20,512 nucleotides of DNA from Candidatus Dormiibacter sp. (GTDB taxonomy: Bacteria; Chloroflexota; Dormibacteria; UBA8260). A model generated the notes under the pieces. The model was given only the letters and a program-made list of their open reading frames with translations, was not told the origin of the DNA and made no database searches. The stretch lies in assembly GCA_025450495.1 (NCBI GenBank), contig JANWHI010000067.1:1-20512 (forward strand). The letters run 5' to 3'. Of this stretch, positions 5,567 to 12,666 are shown one piece after another (position 1 is the first letter of the stretch; each line of letters begins with the position of its first letter). The position numbers and the translations under genes are program-made.

Positions 5567-7681
5567 ATGCTCGGCTCTGTTGCTGGCTGGCGACGCTTCT
5601 CGCTGCTCGCGGGTCTCGCGCTTGCCGTTGCCCTGATCCCGGGGACCGCACATGCAGCGGACTGGCCAACGTTCCACGGCGACAACAGCCGCCAGGGCAA
5701 CGACAGCTCCGACCCCGGGCTCTCCTCGCCCGGAGTGGCGTGGACGTCGGCTCAGCTCGACGGCCAGGTCCACGGTCAGCCGGTGGTCGTCGGCAACCAG
5801 GTGGTCGTCGCCACCGAGAACAACACCGTGTACTCGCTGTCCGCCGCCGATGGCACGGTGCAATGGTCCACACACGTTGCGGGTGCGCCCCGGACGTCCA
5901 ACTTCGCCTGCGGCAACATCCGGCCGCTCGGGATCACCGGCACCCCGGTGATCGACGGCGGCAACGTCTTCGTCGCTGCCGAGGTGCAGCAGAATCCCAC
6001 CACGTTCATCTTCGACCTGGTCAGCCTGAGCCTGGCCACCGGCGCGGTGAGCTGGACGCACAACATCGATCCACCCGACGCGCAGTGGAATGCGGTGGCT
6101 CAGTACCAGCAGCAGCGGGGCGCGCTGCTGGTGACCGGCGGCCGCGTGATCGTGCCTCTCGGTGGCCTTGACGGTGACTGCGGCACCTATCACGGCTACG
6201 TGCTCGGCTATCCGGAGAGCGGCAGCGGCGGCGTCACCTGGTGGGCGTCGAGCGAGGTGGTCGGCGGCGACAGGGAGGGGTCGATCTGGGCCGCAGGTGG
6301 GCTGTCAGAGGATTCATCGGGATTCATCTACGCCGGCACCGGCAACAGCAACCAGACGGCGCCGAACAGTCCGTACGACTACAGCGACGGTGTGATCAAG
6401 CTGAGCCCCGGATCTCTTGCTCCCGGCAGCCCGGTTGACTACTTCGCTCCCACCACCTGGTACCAGGACAACGCCGGCGATGTCGACCTCGGTTCGACGA
6501 CGCCCCTGCAGCTGCCCAACGCTCGGGTATTCGTCGTCGGCAAGAGCGGTGTCGGCTACCTGCTCAACGCAGCAAGTCTGGGACACATCGGCGGGCAGAT
6601 CGCCCAGCACCGTGTGTGCAGCGCCACCAACGCCGCCGCATTCGGCAGCCTGGCGTACGCCAACGGCATTGCGTATGTGGGGTGCAGCACGGGGCTGACC
6701 GCGGTCCAGATCAACGGCGCCGGCAACGACTTCGCCACGCTCTGGCACAACACCTCGGCGGTGACCGATCACCCGCCCACCATCGCCGGTGGTTTGGTGT
6801 GGTCGATCTCGCCCGGCGGCAACACCCTGTACGCGTTCAACACGTCCACCGGTCAGGCGGTGGCCAGCTTCCCTGTCAGCGCATCGCATTTCACCACCCC
6901 GACCGCGGCCAACGGCCAGCTGTTCGTTGCCGGCGGCAACCAGGTGCACGCATTCGACGGCTGCACAGGACCCCCGTTGACCGGCGACTTCACGGGCGAC
7001 GGCAAAGCGGACGTGCTCTCGGTCGGTCCGGCCGGCACCTGCGTGCTGCCCTCGACCGGGGCTGCGTTCACAGCGCCGTCGCCGTGGTCGAGCGTGCCCT
7101 TCTACGGCAGTGAGGCGACCCTCAGCGCCGACGTCAGCGGCGACCATCGATCGGACCTGGTTGCCGTGAACAACAGCAGCACCTGGGTGATGCCGAGCAC
7201 CGGCTCCGCCTTCTCGGCACCGCAGAGGTGGTCCGCCACCCCGTTCTACGGCCAGCGGGCAACACTTGCCGGTGACCTCAACGGTGCCGGCAGAGCCGAT
7301 CTGATCGCCGTCAACAGCGCGAGCAGTTGGGTGATGCTCAACACCGGCTCAGGTTTCTCGGCACCGCAGAAGTGGTCCGCACTTCCTTTCTACGGCGGAC
7401 AGGCGACCATGGCGGGCGATGTCAACGGCGATGGACGCACCGACCTGGTGGCCGTCAACAACTCGAGCGTGTGGGTCATGGTGAGCAGCGGCAGCGGATT
7501 CTCCGCGCCGCAGCCCTGGCACAGCGGGGCGTTCTACGGCAAGATCGCCACCCTTGGTGGCGACCTCAACGGGGACGGAACCATGGACCTGGTTGCCGTC
7601 AACCCGGCGGGTACGTGGGTGATGCTCGACACCGGATCCGGATTCTCGTCTCCTGCGAAATGGTGGGCCGGATACCCTTAG
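5567..7681 (+). CDS. Secreted PQQ-type beta-propeller protein with five FG-GAP/VCBS repeats
   Basis: A 704-residue exported protein. A signal peptide ends after residue 30 (LALAVALIPGTAHA, then ADWPTFHGDN). Residues 31 to about 465 form a PQQ-dehydrogenase-like propeller, with repeated blades such as VVVGNQVVVATENNTVYSLS followed by ADGTVQW. No membrane anchor or lipobox is seen. From L471 to the end come five tandem FG-GAP/VCBS units in an exact 48-residue phase, each with a DxxGDGxxD-like calcium loop (for example DVNGDGRTDL) and a GTWVM or SSWVM strand. The best guess is an extracellular structural, adhesion or ligand-binding role; residues for quinone-dependent catalysis cannot be confirmed by eye. 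ATG 5567 is 1 base after the CPBP stop. It ends 2 bases from a convergent gene, with no terminator hairpin visible. Confidence 0.88.
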   Translation: MLGSVAGWRRFSLLAGLALAVALIPGTAHAADWPTFHGDNSRQGNDSSDPGLSSPGVAWTSAQLDGQVHGQPVVVGNQVVVATENNTVYSLSAADGTVQWSTHVAGAPRTSNFACGNIRPLGITGTPVIDGGNVFVAAEVQQNPTTFIFDLVSLSLATGAVSWTHNIDPPDAQWNAVAQYQQQRGALLVTGGRVIVPLGGLDGDCGTYHGYVLGYPESGSGGVTWWASSEVVGGDREGSIWAAGGLSEDSSGFIYAGTGNSNQTAPNSPYDYSDGVIKLSPGSLAPGSPVDYFAPTTWYQDNAGDVDLGSTTPLQLPNARVFVVGKSGVGYLLNAASLGHIGGQIAQHRVCSATNAAAFGSLAYANGIAYVGCSTGLTAVQINGAGNDFATLWHNTSAVTDHPPTIAGGLVWSISPGGNTLYAFNTSTGQAVASFPVSASHFTTPTAANGQLFVAGGNQVHAFDGCTGPPLTGDFTGDGKADVLSVGPAGTCVLPSTGAAFTAPSPWSSVPFYGSEATLSADVSGDHRSDLVAVNNSSTWVMPSTGSAFSAPQRWSATPFYGQRATLAGDLNGAGRADLIAVNSASSWVMLNTGSGFSAPQKWSALPFYGGQATMAGDVNGDGRTDLVAVNNSSVWVMVSSGSGFSAPQPWHSGAFYGKIATLGGDLNGDGTMDLVAVNPAGTWVMLDTGSGFSSPAKWWAGYP
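6977..7681 (+). repeat. Intragenic tandem repeat, five 144-bp units
   Basis: Units start at 6977, 7121, 7265, 7409 and 7553, each exactly 144 bases apart and each encoding 48 residues; the last unit is shortened to 129 bases by the stop codon. Units 2-5 are more alike than unit 1. For example, TTCTCGGCACCGCAG recurs at the same phase in units 2 and 3, and CTGGTTGCCGT in units 2 and 5. The array encodes the FG-GAP/VCBS half of the secreted propeller protein. Confidence 0.9.
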
Positions 7682-7683
7682 GC

Positions 7684-8691
7684 TCAGCCCGTTGCGGTGG
7701 CGTTCCTCCACTCGCTCAGCAGCGACGCCTCCTCCGCGGCGGTGATTCCCGCTTTGCGCGGTCGGTCGATGCCACACTGACGCTCCCAGGCGAGGGCATC
7801 GGCGGCGGTCTCCTCGATGGGGCGGATGCTCATTCCGCTGACCAGCGAGGCGCTGACGTCCCAACTGCCGTAACCAGCATATTGTGGGTCGGAGAGCCAG
7901 AGCGGCAGCGACCGCGGTCCCATCCAGGCATCGACACCGCGATCGACGAGGAACTGGTTGGCAATCCAGGTGAACGCGGTCCCCTTCCCACACGCCGCCG
8001 CGGTGCGCGCCAGCAGCTCGCCCATCGGTGTCGGCGCGCAGGTGGCGTCGTACACCCCCACCAGCCGCCGCTCGGCAGCGAGCACGATCCACGCGGCGAG
8101 ATCCGCGACGTCGATCCACTGCACGCGCGTGTCGGGATCTCCAGGACACAGAACCTCGCCGCCACGTGACATCCGCGCCGGCCAGTAGCCGTACCTGTCG
8201 GAGACATCGCCGGGGCCGACGATCAGGCCGGGACGGGGGATGAACGCCTTTTCGCCGACGGCGTCGAGAACGCTCCGCTCCGCCGCCACCTTGAGGTGGC
8301 CGTAGTTGGCGGGATCATCCTCGTCGGTCGAGTCGACGGCGGCGTCCACCAGCGGCGCGGCGGCGGTGTTACCGGGCATCGTCTTGTCCGCGTACACCGA
8401 GCGCGTCGACACGTAGGTCCAGTGTCCTGCGCGCGGGCCAAGGGCATGCAGCGCCGCGCGCACCTGGGTCACCGATTGGCGGGCGACATCGACGACTGCA
8501 TCGAACTCTTGGCCGGCCAGCGGCGCCAGCCCCTCAGCCGACGCACGGTCGACGCGCACGAATCGCACTGCGTGGGGAGGCTCGCCACTGACTCCCCGAG
8601 CTGCGCAGGTGACCTCGTGACCCTGGTCGCGCGCCTGCACCGCCACCGCCCGTGACAGGAAGACGGTGCCACCGAGAACCAGGATCCTCAC
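7684..8691 (-). CDS. NAD-dependent epimerase/dehydratase-family reductase (extended SDR)
   Basis: About 335 residues with an N-terminal Rossmann fold. The nucleotide motif is LGGTVFLSRAVA, directly at the N-terminus, as in the atypical GGTxFLG subgroup of extended SDRs. The active-site pair is Y130 and K134 (YGHLK), with serines in YVSTRSVY near residues 93-100 and the PRPGLIVGPGD segment typical of sugar-nucleotide epimerases. GTG 8691 is chosen because its GTGA overlaps the upstream methyltransferase stop, a translational-coupling junction, and because the fold begins at once. GTG 8712 would add seven residues. It is the last gene of a four-gene unit with the DrrAB-like exporter and a methyltransferase, so a tailoring role on a small molecule is possible but not shown. 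Substrate unknown. Confidence 0.85.
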   Translation of the reverse strand: MRILVLGGTVFLSRAVAVQARDQGHEVTCAARGVSGEPPHAVRFVRVDRASAEGLAPLAGQEFDAVVDVARQSVTQVRAALHALGPRAGHWTYVSTRSVYADKTMPGNTAAAPLVDAAVDSTDEDDPANYGHLKVAAERSVLDAVGEKAFIPRPGLIVGPGDVSDRYGYWPARMSRGGEVLCPGDPDTRVQWIDVADLAAWIVLAAERRLVGVYDATCAPTPMGELLARTAAACGKGTAFTWIANQFLVDRGVDAWMGPRSLPLWLSDPQYAGYGSWDVSASLVSGMSIRPIEETAADALAWERQCGIDRPRKAGITAAEEASLLSEWRNATATG

Positions 8692-9431
8692 CTCAGCTGG
8701 GTACGGAAGCACTGGGTGACGTATGGCAGGTCGACGTCGTTAGCACCTGCGACAGCCGGGTGGGTGTCGAGGAGGTGGCGCACCTCGGCCAGCACAGCAT
8801 CCCGCTCGTGCGTGGGCAGGATGATCACGTAGCTGCGCGACGCGACCAGGTCGAGAACCGCGTTGCGCGTGAGCTGAAACCGCCACGCGACGTCGCGACG
8901 TTCAAGAGGCCCGAACGGAGGCCCCACCACTGGATTCGGATCGTCGCTCTCGTCATCGCCGTGACGGTGCATGATCCGGCCGAGCTCGGCCACCCAATCG
9001 TGGCTCTCGTCGCGGACGTTCCAGAGCAGCCCGAGCCGGCCACCCGTGACCAGCACGCGGGCCACCTCGGGAACAGCCAGCTCCGGGTCGGTCCAGTGCC
9101 AGGCCTGGGCAACGAGAACCGCGTCGACGCTGCGGTCGTCGAGCGGTATCTGCTCCGCGGTGCCGGCCAGCAGTCGAGCCTCCGGAACGGCCCGCGCCAA
9201 TTGCGCGCGCATGCCGGCGGACGGTTCCACGGCGGCGACGTCGAGACCACGGTCGCAGAGTTGGCGGGTCAGCTTCCCCGTTCCCGCACCGAGGTCGAGC
9301 ACCCGGTGCGCGTCGCCCGTGAGCAGCCAGTCGACCGCCTCCGCGGGATAGGGCGGCCGACCCCGCTGGTAAGCGGCCGCCGCGGCACCGAACGAGTTCG
9401 CCCGCGCTTCGCGGCGTTGGTCCTGACCCAC
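8688..9431 (-). CDS. Class I SAM-dependent methyltransferase (Methyltransf_11 type)
   Basis: A 247-residue methyltransferase. SAM-binding motif I is VLDLGAGTG (44-52) and the acidic residue of motif II is E69 (AAVEPS). Further family features are AEQIPLDDRSVDAVLVAQAWHW and the strand GGRLGLLWNVRDE. The N-terminal NSFGAAAAAYQRGRPPYP resembles the FDxxAxxYxxxRPxYP opening common to methyltransferases of this subfamily. The start is GTG 9431, immediately after the permease stop (TGAGTG), and the downstream epimerase-type gene overlaps by four bases. The methyl acceptor is unknown. Its place behind a DrrAB-like exporter is compatible with modification of, or resistance to, an exported compound. 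Confidence 0.9.
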   Translation of the reverse strand: MGQDQRREARANSFGAAAAAYQRGRPPYPAEAVDWLLTGDAHRVLDLGAGTGKLTRQLCDRGLDVAAVEPSAGMRAQLARAVPEARLLAGTAEQIPLDDRSVDAVLVAQAWHWTDPELAVPEVARVLVTGGRLGLLWNVRDESHDWVAELGRIMHRHGDDESDDPNPVVGPPFGPLERRDVAWRFQLTRNAVLDLVASRSYVIILPTHERDAVLAEVRHLLDTHPAVAGANDVDLPYVTQCFRTQLR

Positions 9432-10334
9432 TCAGTCGCGATGCCGGAACGACCGCATGGCGATGCCGAGCATGACCATGCCGAAGGCGAGAAGGAGGGC
9501 GACGTCGGCAAGAAGCGGCACCGCCTGGCCGGCGATCGTGACCGATGCCACGTGGTCGACGAAGGGCTGGGGCAGTCCCGCACCACCGAGCACCGCCGAG
9601 CGGACCGGCGCGATCCCGTACGCCACCGGGTCGAAGCGTGTCAGCACGGTCATCCATGCCGGCAGGCCGGCCAGCGGGAACAGAGCGCCGCTGAGGAAGA
9701 ACATCGGCATCATCAGGAAGTTCATCATCACCTGGAACCCCTGCATGGTTCGCATCCGCGCGGAGACCGCCACCCCGAAGCAGGTCAGCGAGAAGGCGAG
9801 CACGAAGAGCAGCGGTATCGCCTCGATGACGGAGATCACGCTGAGATGCACGCCGATGATCGGCGCGAAGACGAGCATCACCAGTCCCTGGATGGTCGCC
9901 TGGGTGGCGCCCCCGAGAGCCTTGCCCAGGGCCACCGCAGAACGGCTGATCGGCGCCACCAGGATCTCCCGCATGAACCCGAACTCGCGGTCCCACACCA
10001 CCGACATGGCGCTGAAGATGGCGGTGAACAGCACCGCCATGCCGATGATTCCCGGGTACATGAACTGGATGTAGCTGAAGGAGGCGGGCACAGCGCTGCC
10101 GCCGAGCGCGCCTCTGCCGATGGCGGAGCTGAGACCGACGCCGAAGATCAGCAGGTACAGCAGCGGCTGCGCCAGCGACGTGATCAGCCGGGTGCGGTCG
10201 CGCCAGTAGCGGAGCACGTCGCGGTACCAGATGATGTACACCGCCTGGGCGGTGGAGACGCGCACGTGGCCCGGTTGCCGGCGTGCGACAGCGGGCTCTG
10301 CCTCCGCCAGCGGCTGCGTGGTCTGCGTGACCAT
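9432..10334 (-). CDS. ABC-2-type exporter permease, DrrB-like
   Basis: Membrane subunit of an ABC exporter, 300 residues with six predicted helices after a cytoplasmic N-terminus of about 50 residues. Typical ABC-2 features are the amphipathic WYRDVLRYWRDRTRL segment, LAQPLLYLLIFG in helix 1, the EFGFMREILVAPISRSAVALGK signature between helices 2 and 3, and MMPMFFLSGALFPL near helix 5. ATG 10334 lies 3 bases after the stop of the ATPase gene, so the two proteins are made together and probably assemble as a two-plus-two complex. The family exports daunorubicin-type drugs, polyketides, lipids or polysaccharide precursors; the sequence does not identify the cargo. Confidence 0.93.
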   Translation of the reverse strand: MVTQTTQPLAEAEPAVARRQPGHVRVSTAQAVYIIWYRDVLRYWRDRTRLITSLAQPLLYLLIFGVGLSSAIGRGALGGSAVPASFSYIQFMYPGIIGMAVLFTAIFSAMSVVWDREFGFMREILVAPISRSAVALGKALGGATQATIQGLVMLVFAPIIGVHLSVISVIEAIPLLFVLAFSLTCFGVAVSARMRTMQGFQVMMNFLMMPMFFLSGALFPLAGLPAWMTVLTRFDPVAYGIAPVRSAVLGGAGLPQPFVDHVASVTIAGQAVPLLADVALLLAFGMVMLGIAMRSFRHRD

Positions 10335-10337
10335 CGT

Positions 10338-11348
10338 CTACCCCCGTCGCGCCGCGAATGCACGCATGAACGTCTGCATCCCGTCGGCGTCGCCCTCGCG
10401 GATGGCTCGCCCGGTGAGCTTCAGGAAGACGTCGTCCAGCGAAGGGCGTCGCACCGTGACCGTCTTGACCGGCACCGACAGGGCGGTGATCAGCCGCGGG
10501 ACAAACGCGGCGCCGTCGGCGACCTCGATGCGCAGAGTCTCGCCGTCGGCAGCGGCCACAACCCCGAGCGCGGCGGCGATCTCCGCGCCGGCGCGCGCGT
10601 TGTCGTCAGTCTGCAGCACCACCACGTCACCGCCAACCTGTGACTTCAGCTCATCCGGTGTGCCCAGGGCGACGACCCGACCGTGGTCGATGATCGCGAT
10701 CCGGTCGCACCACTCCGCCTCCTCCATGTAGTGCGTGGTCATGAAGATGGTGAGCCCGGCGGCGCGCCTGATCTCACGAAGGTGATCCCAGAGGCGCGCC
10801 CGCGTCTGCGGGTCGAGGCCCTGGGTCGGCTCGTCGAGGAACAGGACCTCGGGGGCGTGCAGGATGCCGCGGGCAACCTCGAGGCGCCGCTTCATCCCGC
10901 CCGAGAACGTCATCACGCTGGCGTCGGCACGGTCGGAGAGCTCGACCATCGCGAGAACGCGATCGATCCGCTCGCGCCGCTCGCTGCGCGGCACGCCGTA
11001 CACCATGGCGTGGAAGGTCAGGTTCTCACGGGCGGTGAGCTGGTTGTCCAGCGACGGATCCTGGAAGACCAGACCGATGCGCGCCCGCACGTCGTCGGGG
11101 TTGCGGGCAACATCGATGCCGGCCACCGTGGCAGAGCCTGCGGTCGCCTTCACCAGGGTGCAGAGGATGGCGATGGTCGTGGACTTGCCCGCTCCGTTGG
11201 GGCCGAGGAAACCGAAGATCTCGCCGCGAGTCACCTCGAGGTCGATGCCGGCGACGGCGGTCACCTTGTCATAGCGCTTGACCAGCCCGGCCACGGCAAT
11301 CGCGGCGTCCGATGCCGGGAAGGTCTCGTTGTGGAGGGCTGTGGCCAT
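10338..11348 (-). CDS. ABC exporter ATP-binding protein, DrrA-like
   Basis: ATPase partner of the following permease, about 336 residues. Walker A is GPNGAGKST (49-57), Q-loop VFQDPSLDNQLTARENL, signature FSGGMKRR (148-155), Walker B LFLDEPTQGLDP (169-180) and H-loop H206 in TTHYMEEAEWCD. The DrrA-type C-terminal extension ends in RRPSLDDVFLKLTGR, which is characteristic of daunorubicin-resistance-type ATPases. ATG 11348 is preferred over the upstream TTG 11381 because CATCAT at 11357-11362 sits 8 bases before it, as expected for a leaderless message, and because no Shine-Dalgarno sequence is seen. It is the first gene of the four-gene minus-strand unit and is divergent from the acyl-CoA dehydrogenase. 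Confidence 0.93.
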   Translation of the reverse strand: MATALHNETFPASDAAIAVAGLVKRYDKVTAVAGIDLEVTRGEIFGFLGPNGAGKSTTIAILCTLVKATAGSATVAGIDVARNPDDVRARIGLVFQDPSLDNQLTARENLTFHAMVYGVPRSERRERIDRVLAMVELSDRADASVMTFSGGMKRRLEVARGILHAPEVLFLDEPTQGLDPQTRARLWDHLREIRRAAGLTIFMTTHYMEEAEWCDRIAIIDHGRVVALGTPDELKSQVGGDVVVLQTDDNARAGAEIAAALGVVAAADGETLRIEVADGAAFVPRLITALSVPVKTVTVRRPSLDDVFLKLTGRAIREGDADGMQTFMRAFAARRG

Positions 11349-11356
11349 TGACGGCG

Positions 11357-11362
11357 ATGATG
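11357..11362 (-). promoter_or_regulatory. Candidate -10 box of the DrrAB operon (leaderless)
   Basis: Read on the minus strand, CATCAT is followed by exactly 8 bases and then ATG 11348. The same layout appears on the other side of this divergent region. No Shine-Dalgarno sequence is present between box and start. Confidence 0.4.
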
Positions 11363-11406
11363 CCGGATCGCGGCGCCGCAACCGCGGCGGCGTCTGAGGG
11401 GGGGCC

Positions 11407-11412
11407 TATCAT
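11407..11412 (+). promoter_or_regulatory. Candidate -10 box of the acyl-CoA dehydrogenase gene (leaderless)
   Basis: TATCAT matches TATAAT in five of six positions and fits TANNNT. Eight bases separate it from ATG 11421, so transcription would begin at or within about two bases of the start codon. This favours ATG 11421 over GTG 11415, which lies only 2 bases after the box. Confidence 0.55.
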
Positions 11413-11420
11413 CCGTGGGC

Positions 11421-12653
11421 ATGGATTTCGAATTCGACGCGAAGACCGAGGAGCTGCGCAGCCGGCTGCTCGACTTCATGGACGCACACATCTATCCCGC
11501 AGAGCCCGTCTTCGAAGAGCAGGTCGGGGCCCAGGAGAATCCGTGGGACCGCCCGCCGGTCATCGACACGCTCAAGGCTGAGGCGCGCCGGCGCGGACTC
11601 TGGAATCTCTTCCTGCCTGACCACAAATTTGGCGCCGGCCTCACCAATCTCCAGTACGCACCGCTGGCCGAGATCACCGGGTGGAGCCCGATGATCGCCC
11701 CCGAGGCGATCAACTGCGCCGCGCCCGACACCGGCAACATGGAGATCCTGGCCATGTTCGGCTCACCGGCGCAGCAGGAGCAGTGGCTGCGACCGCTGCT
11801 CGACGGCGAGATCCGTTCCGCGTTCTCGATGACCGAGCCGGAGGTGGCATCGTCCGACGCCACCAACATCTCGACGCGCATCGAGCGCGACGGCGACGAG
11901 TACGTCATCACCGGGCACAAGTGGTGGTCGAGCGGGGCGATGAGCCCGCGCTGCAAGGTCGCCATCGTGATGGGTGTCACCAACCCCCACGCAGAGCCGC
12001 ATCGCCGCCAGAGCATGGTGCTGGTCCCGCTCGACAGCGAGGGCGTGCACATCCGCCGTGCCACCTCGGTCTTCGGCTACACCGACGGTCCCCATGGCGG
12101 CCACGCCGACATCGACTACGAGGAGGTGCGCGTTCCCGCCGCCAACCTCCTTGGCGAGGAGGGCAGCGGGTTCGCTGTCGCCCAGGCGCGTCTCGGTCCC
12201 GGACGCATCCATCACTGCATGCGCGTGATCGGCATGGCCGCCCGCGCGCTCGACCTCATGTGTAGGCGGGCGACCAGCCGCACCGCCTTCGGCAGAGTCC
12301 TCGCCGACCAGGGCGTGGTCCAGGAGTGGATCGCGGAGTCGTACATCCGCCTCGAGCAGGCGCGATTGCTGGTGCTCAAGGCCGCGTGGATGATGGACCG
12401 TGTCGGCAACCGCGAGGCCCGCCGCGAGATCGCGGCGATCAAGGTCGCCGCTCCGGCCGCGGCGCTGTGGGTGCTGGAGCGCGCCATCCAGGCGCACGGT
12501 GGCGCCGGCGTGTCGCAGGACTTCCCGCTGGCCCAGTTCTACGCACACGCGCGCACATTGCAGCTCGCCGACGGGCCCGATGAGGTGCACCGCCGCGCCA
12601 TCGCGCGCGACATCCTGCGCCCGTACGTGGCCCCAGGCCCGGCGGCGCGCTGA
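11421..12653 (+). CDS. Acyl-CoA dehydrogenase, ACAD10/11-like subgroup
   Basis: FAD-dependent enzyme that introduces a double bond into an acyl-CoA and passes electrons to ETF; 410 residues, full length. The order is as expected: N-terminal helical domain, the flavin signature [17 protein letters not shown] in the middle domain, [12 protein letters not shown], and the C-terminal helical domain with [12 protein letters not shown] and [23 protein letters not shown]. Where medium-chain enzymes carry the catalytic glutamate in YEGT, this protein has [10 protein letters not shown], with D384 at the matching position. The same ADGPDEVH sequence is known to me from ACAD10/ACAD11-type enzymes. Chain-length preference cannot be read. 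It is divergent from the exporter operon and ends 13 bases from a convergent gene. Confidence 0.93.
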   Translation: MDFEFDAKTEELRSRLLDFMDAHIYPAEPVFEEQVGAQENPWDRPPVIDTLKAEARRRGLWNLFLPDHKFGAGLTNLQYAPLAEITGWSPMIAPEAINCAAPDTGNMEILAMFGSPAQQEQWLRPLLDGEIRSAFSMTEPEVASSDATNISTRIERDGDEYVITGHKWWSSGAMSPRCKVAIVMGVTNPHAEPHRRQSMVLVPLDSEGVHIRRATSVFGYTDGPHGGHADIDYEEVRVPAANLLGEEGSGFAVAQARLGPGRIHHCMRVIGMAARALDLMCRRATSRTAFGRVLADQGVVQEWIAESYIRLEQARLLVLKAAWMMDRVGNREARREIAAIKVAAPAAALWVLERAIQAHGGAGVSQDFPLAQFYAHARTLQLADGPDEVHRRAIARDILRPYVAPGPAAR

Positions 12654-12666
12654 GGCCGGCGCGGGC

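Noticed and set aside
8652..10643. Long plus-strand reading frame (663 codons) opposite the methyltransferase and DrrB-like genes
   Set aside because: Low-complexity His/Arg/Glu-rich translation with no recognisable fold; it lies fully opposite real genes with intact motifs.
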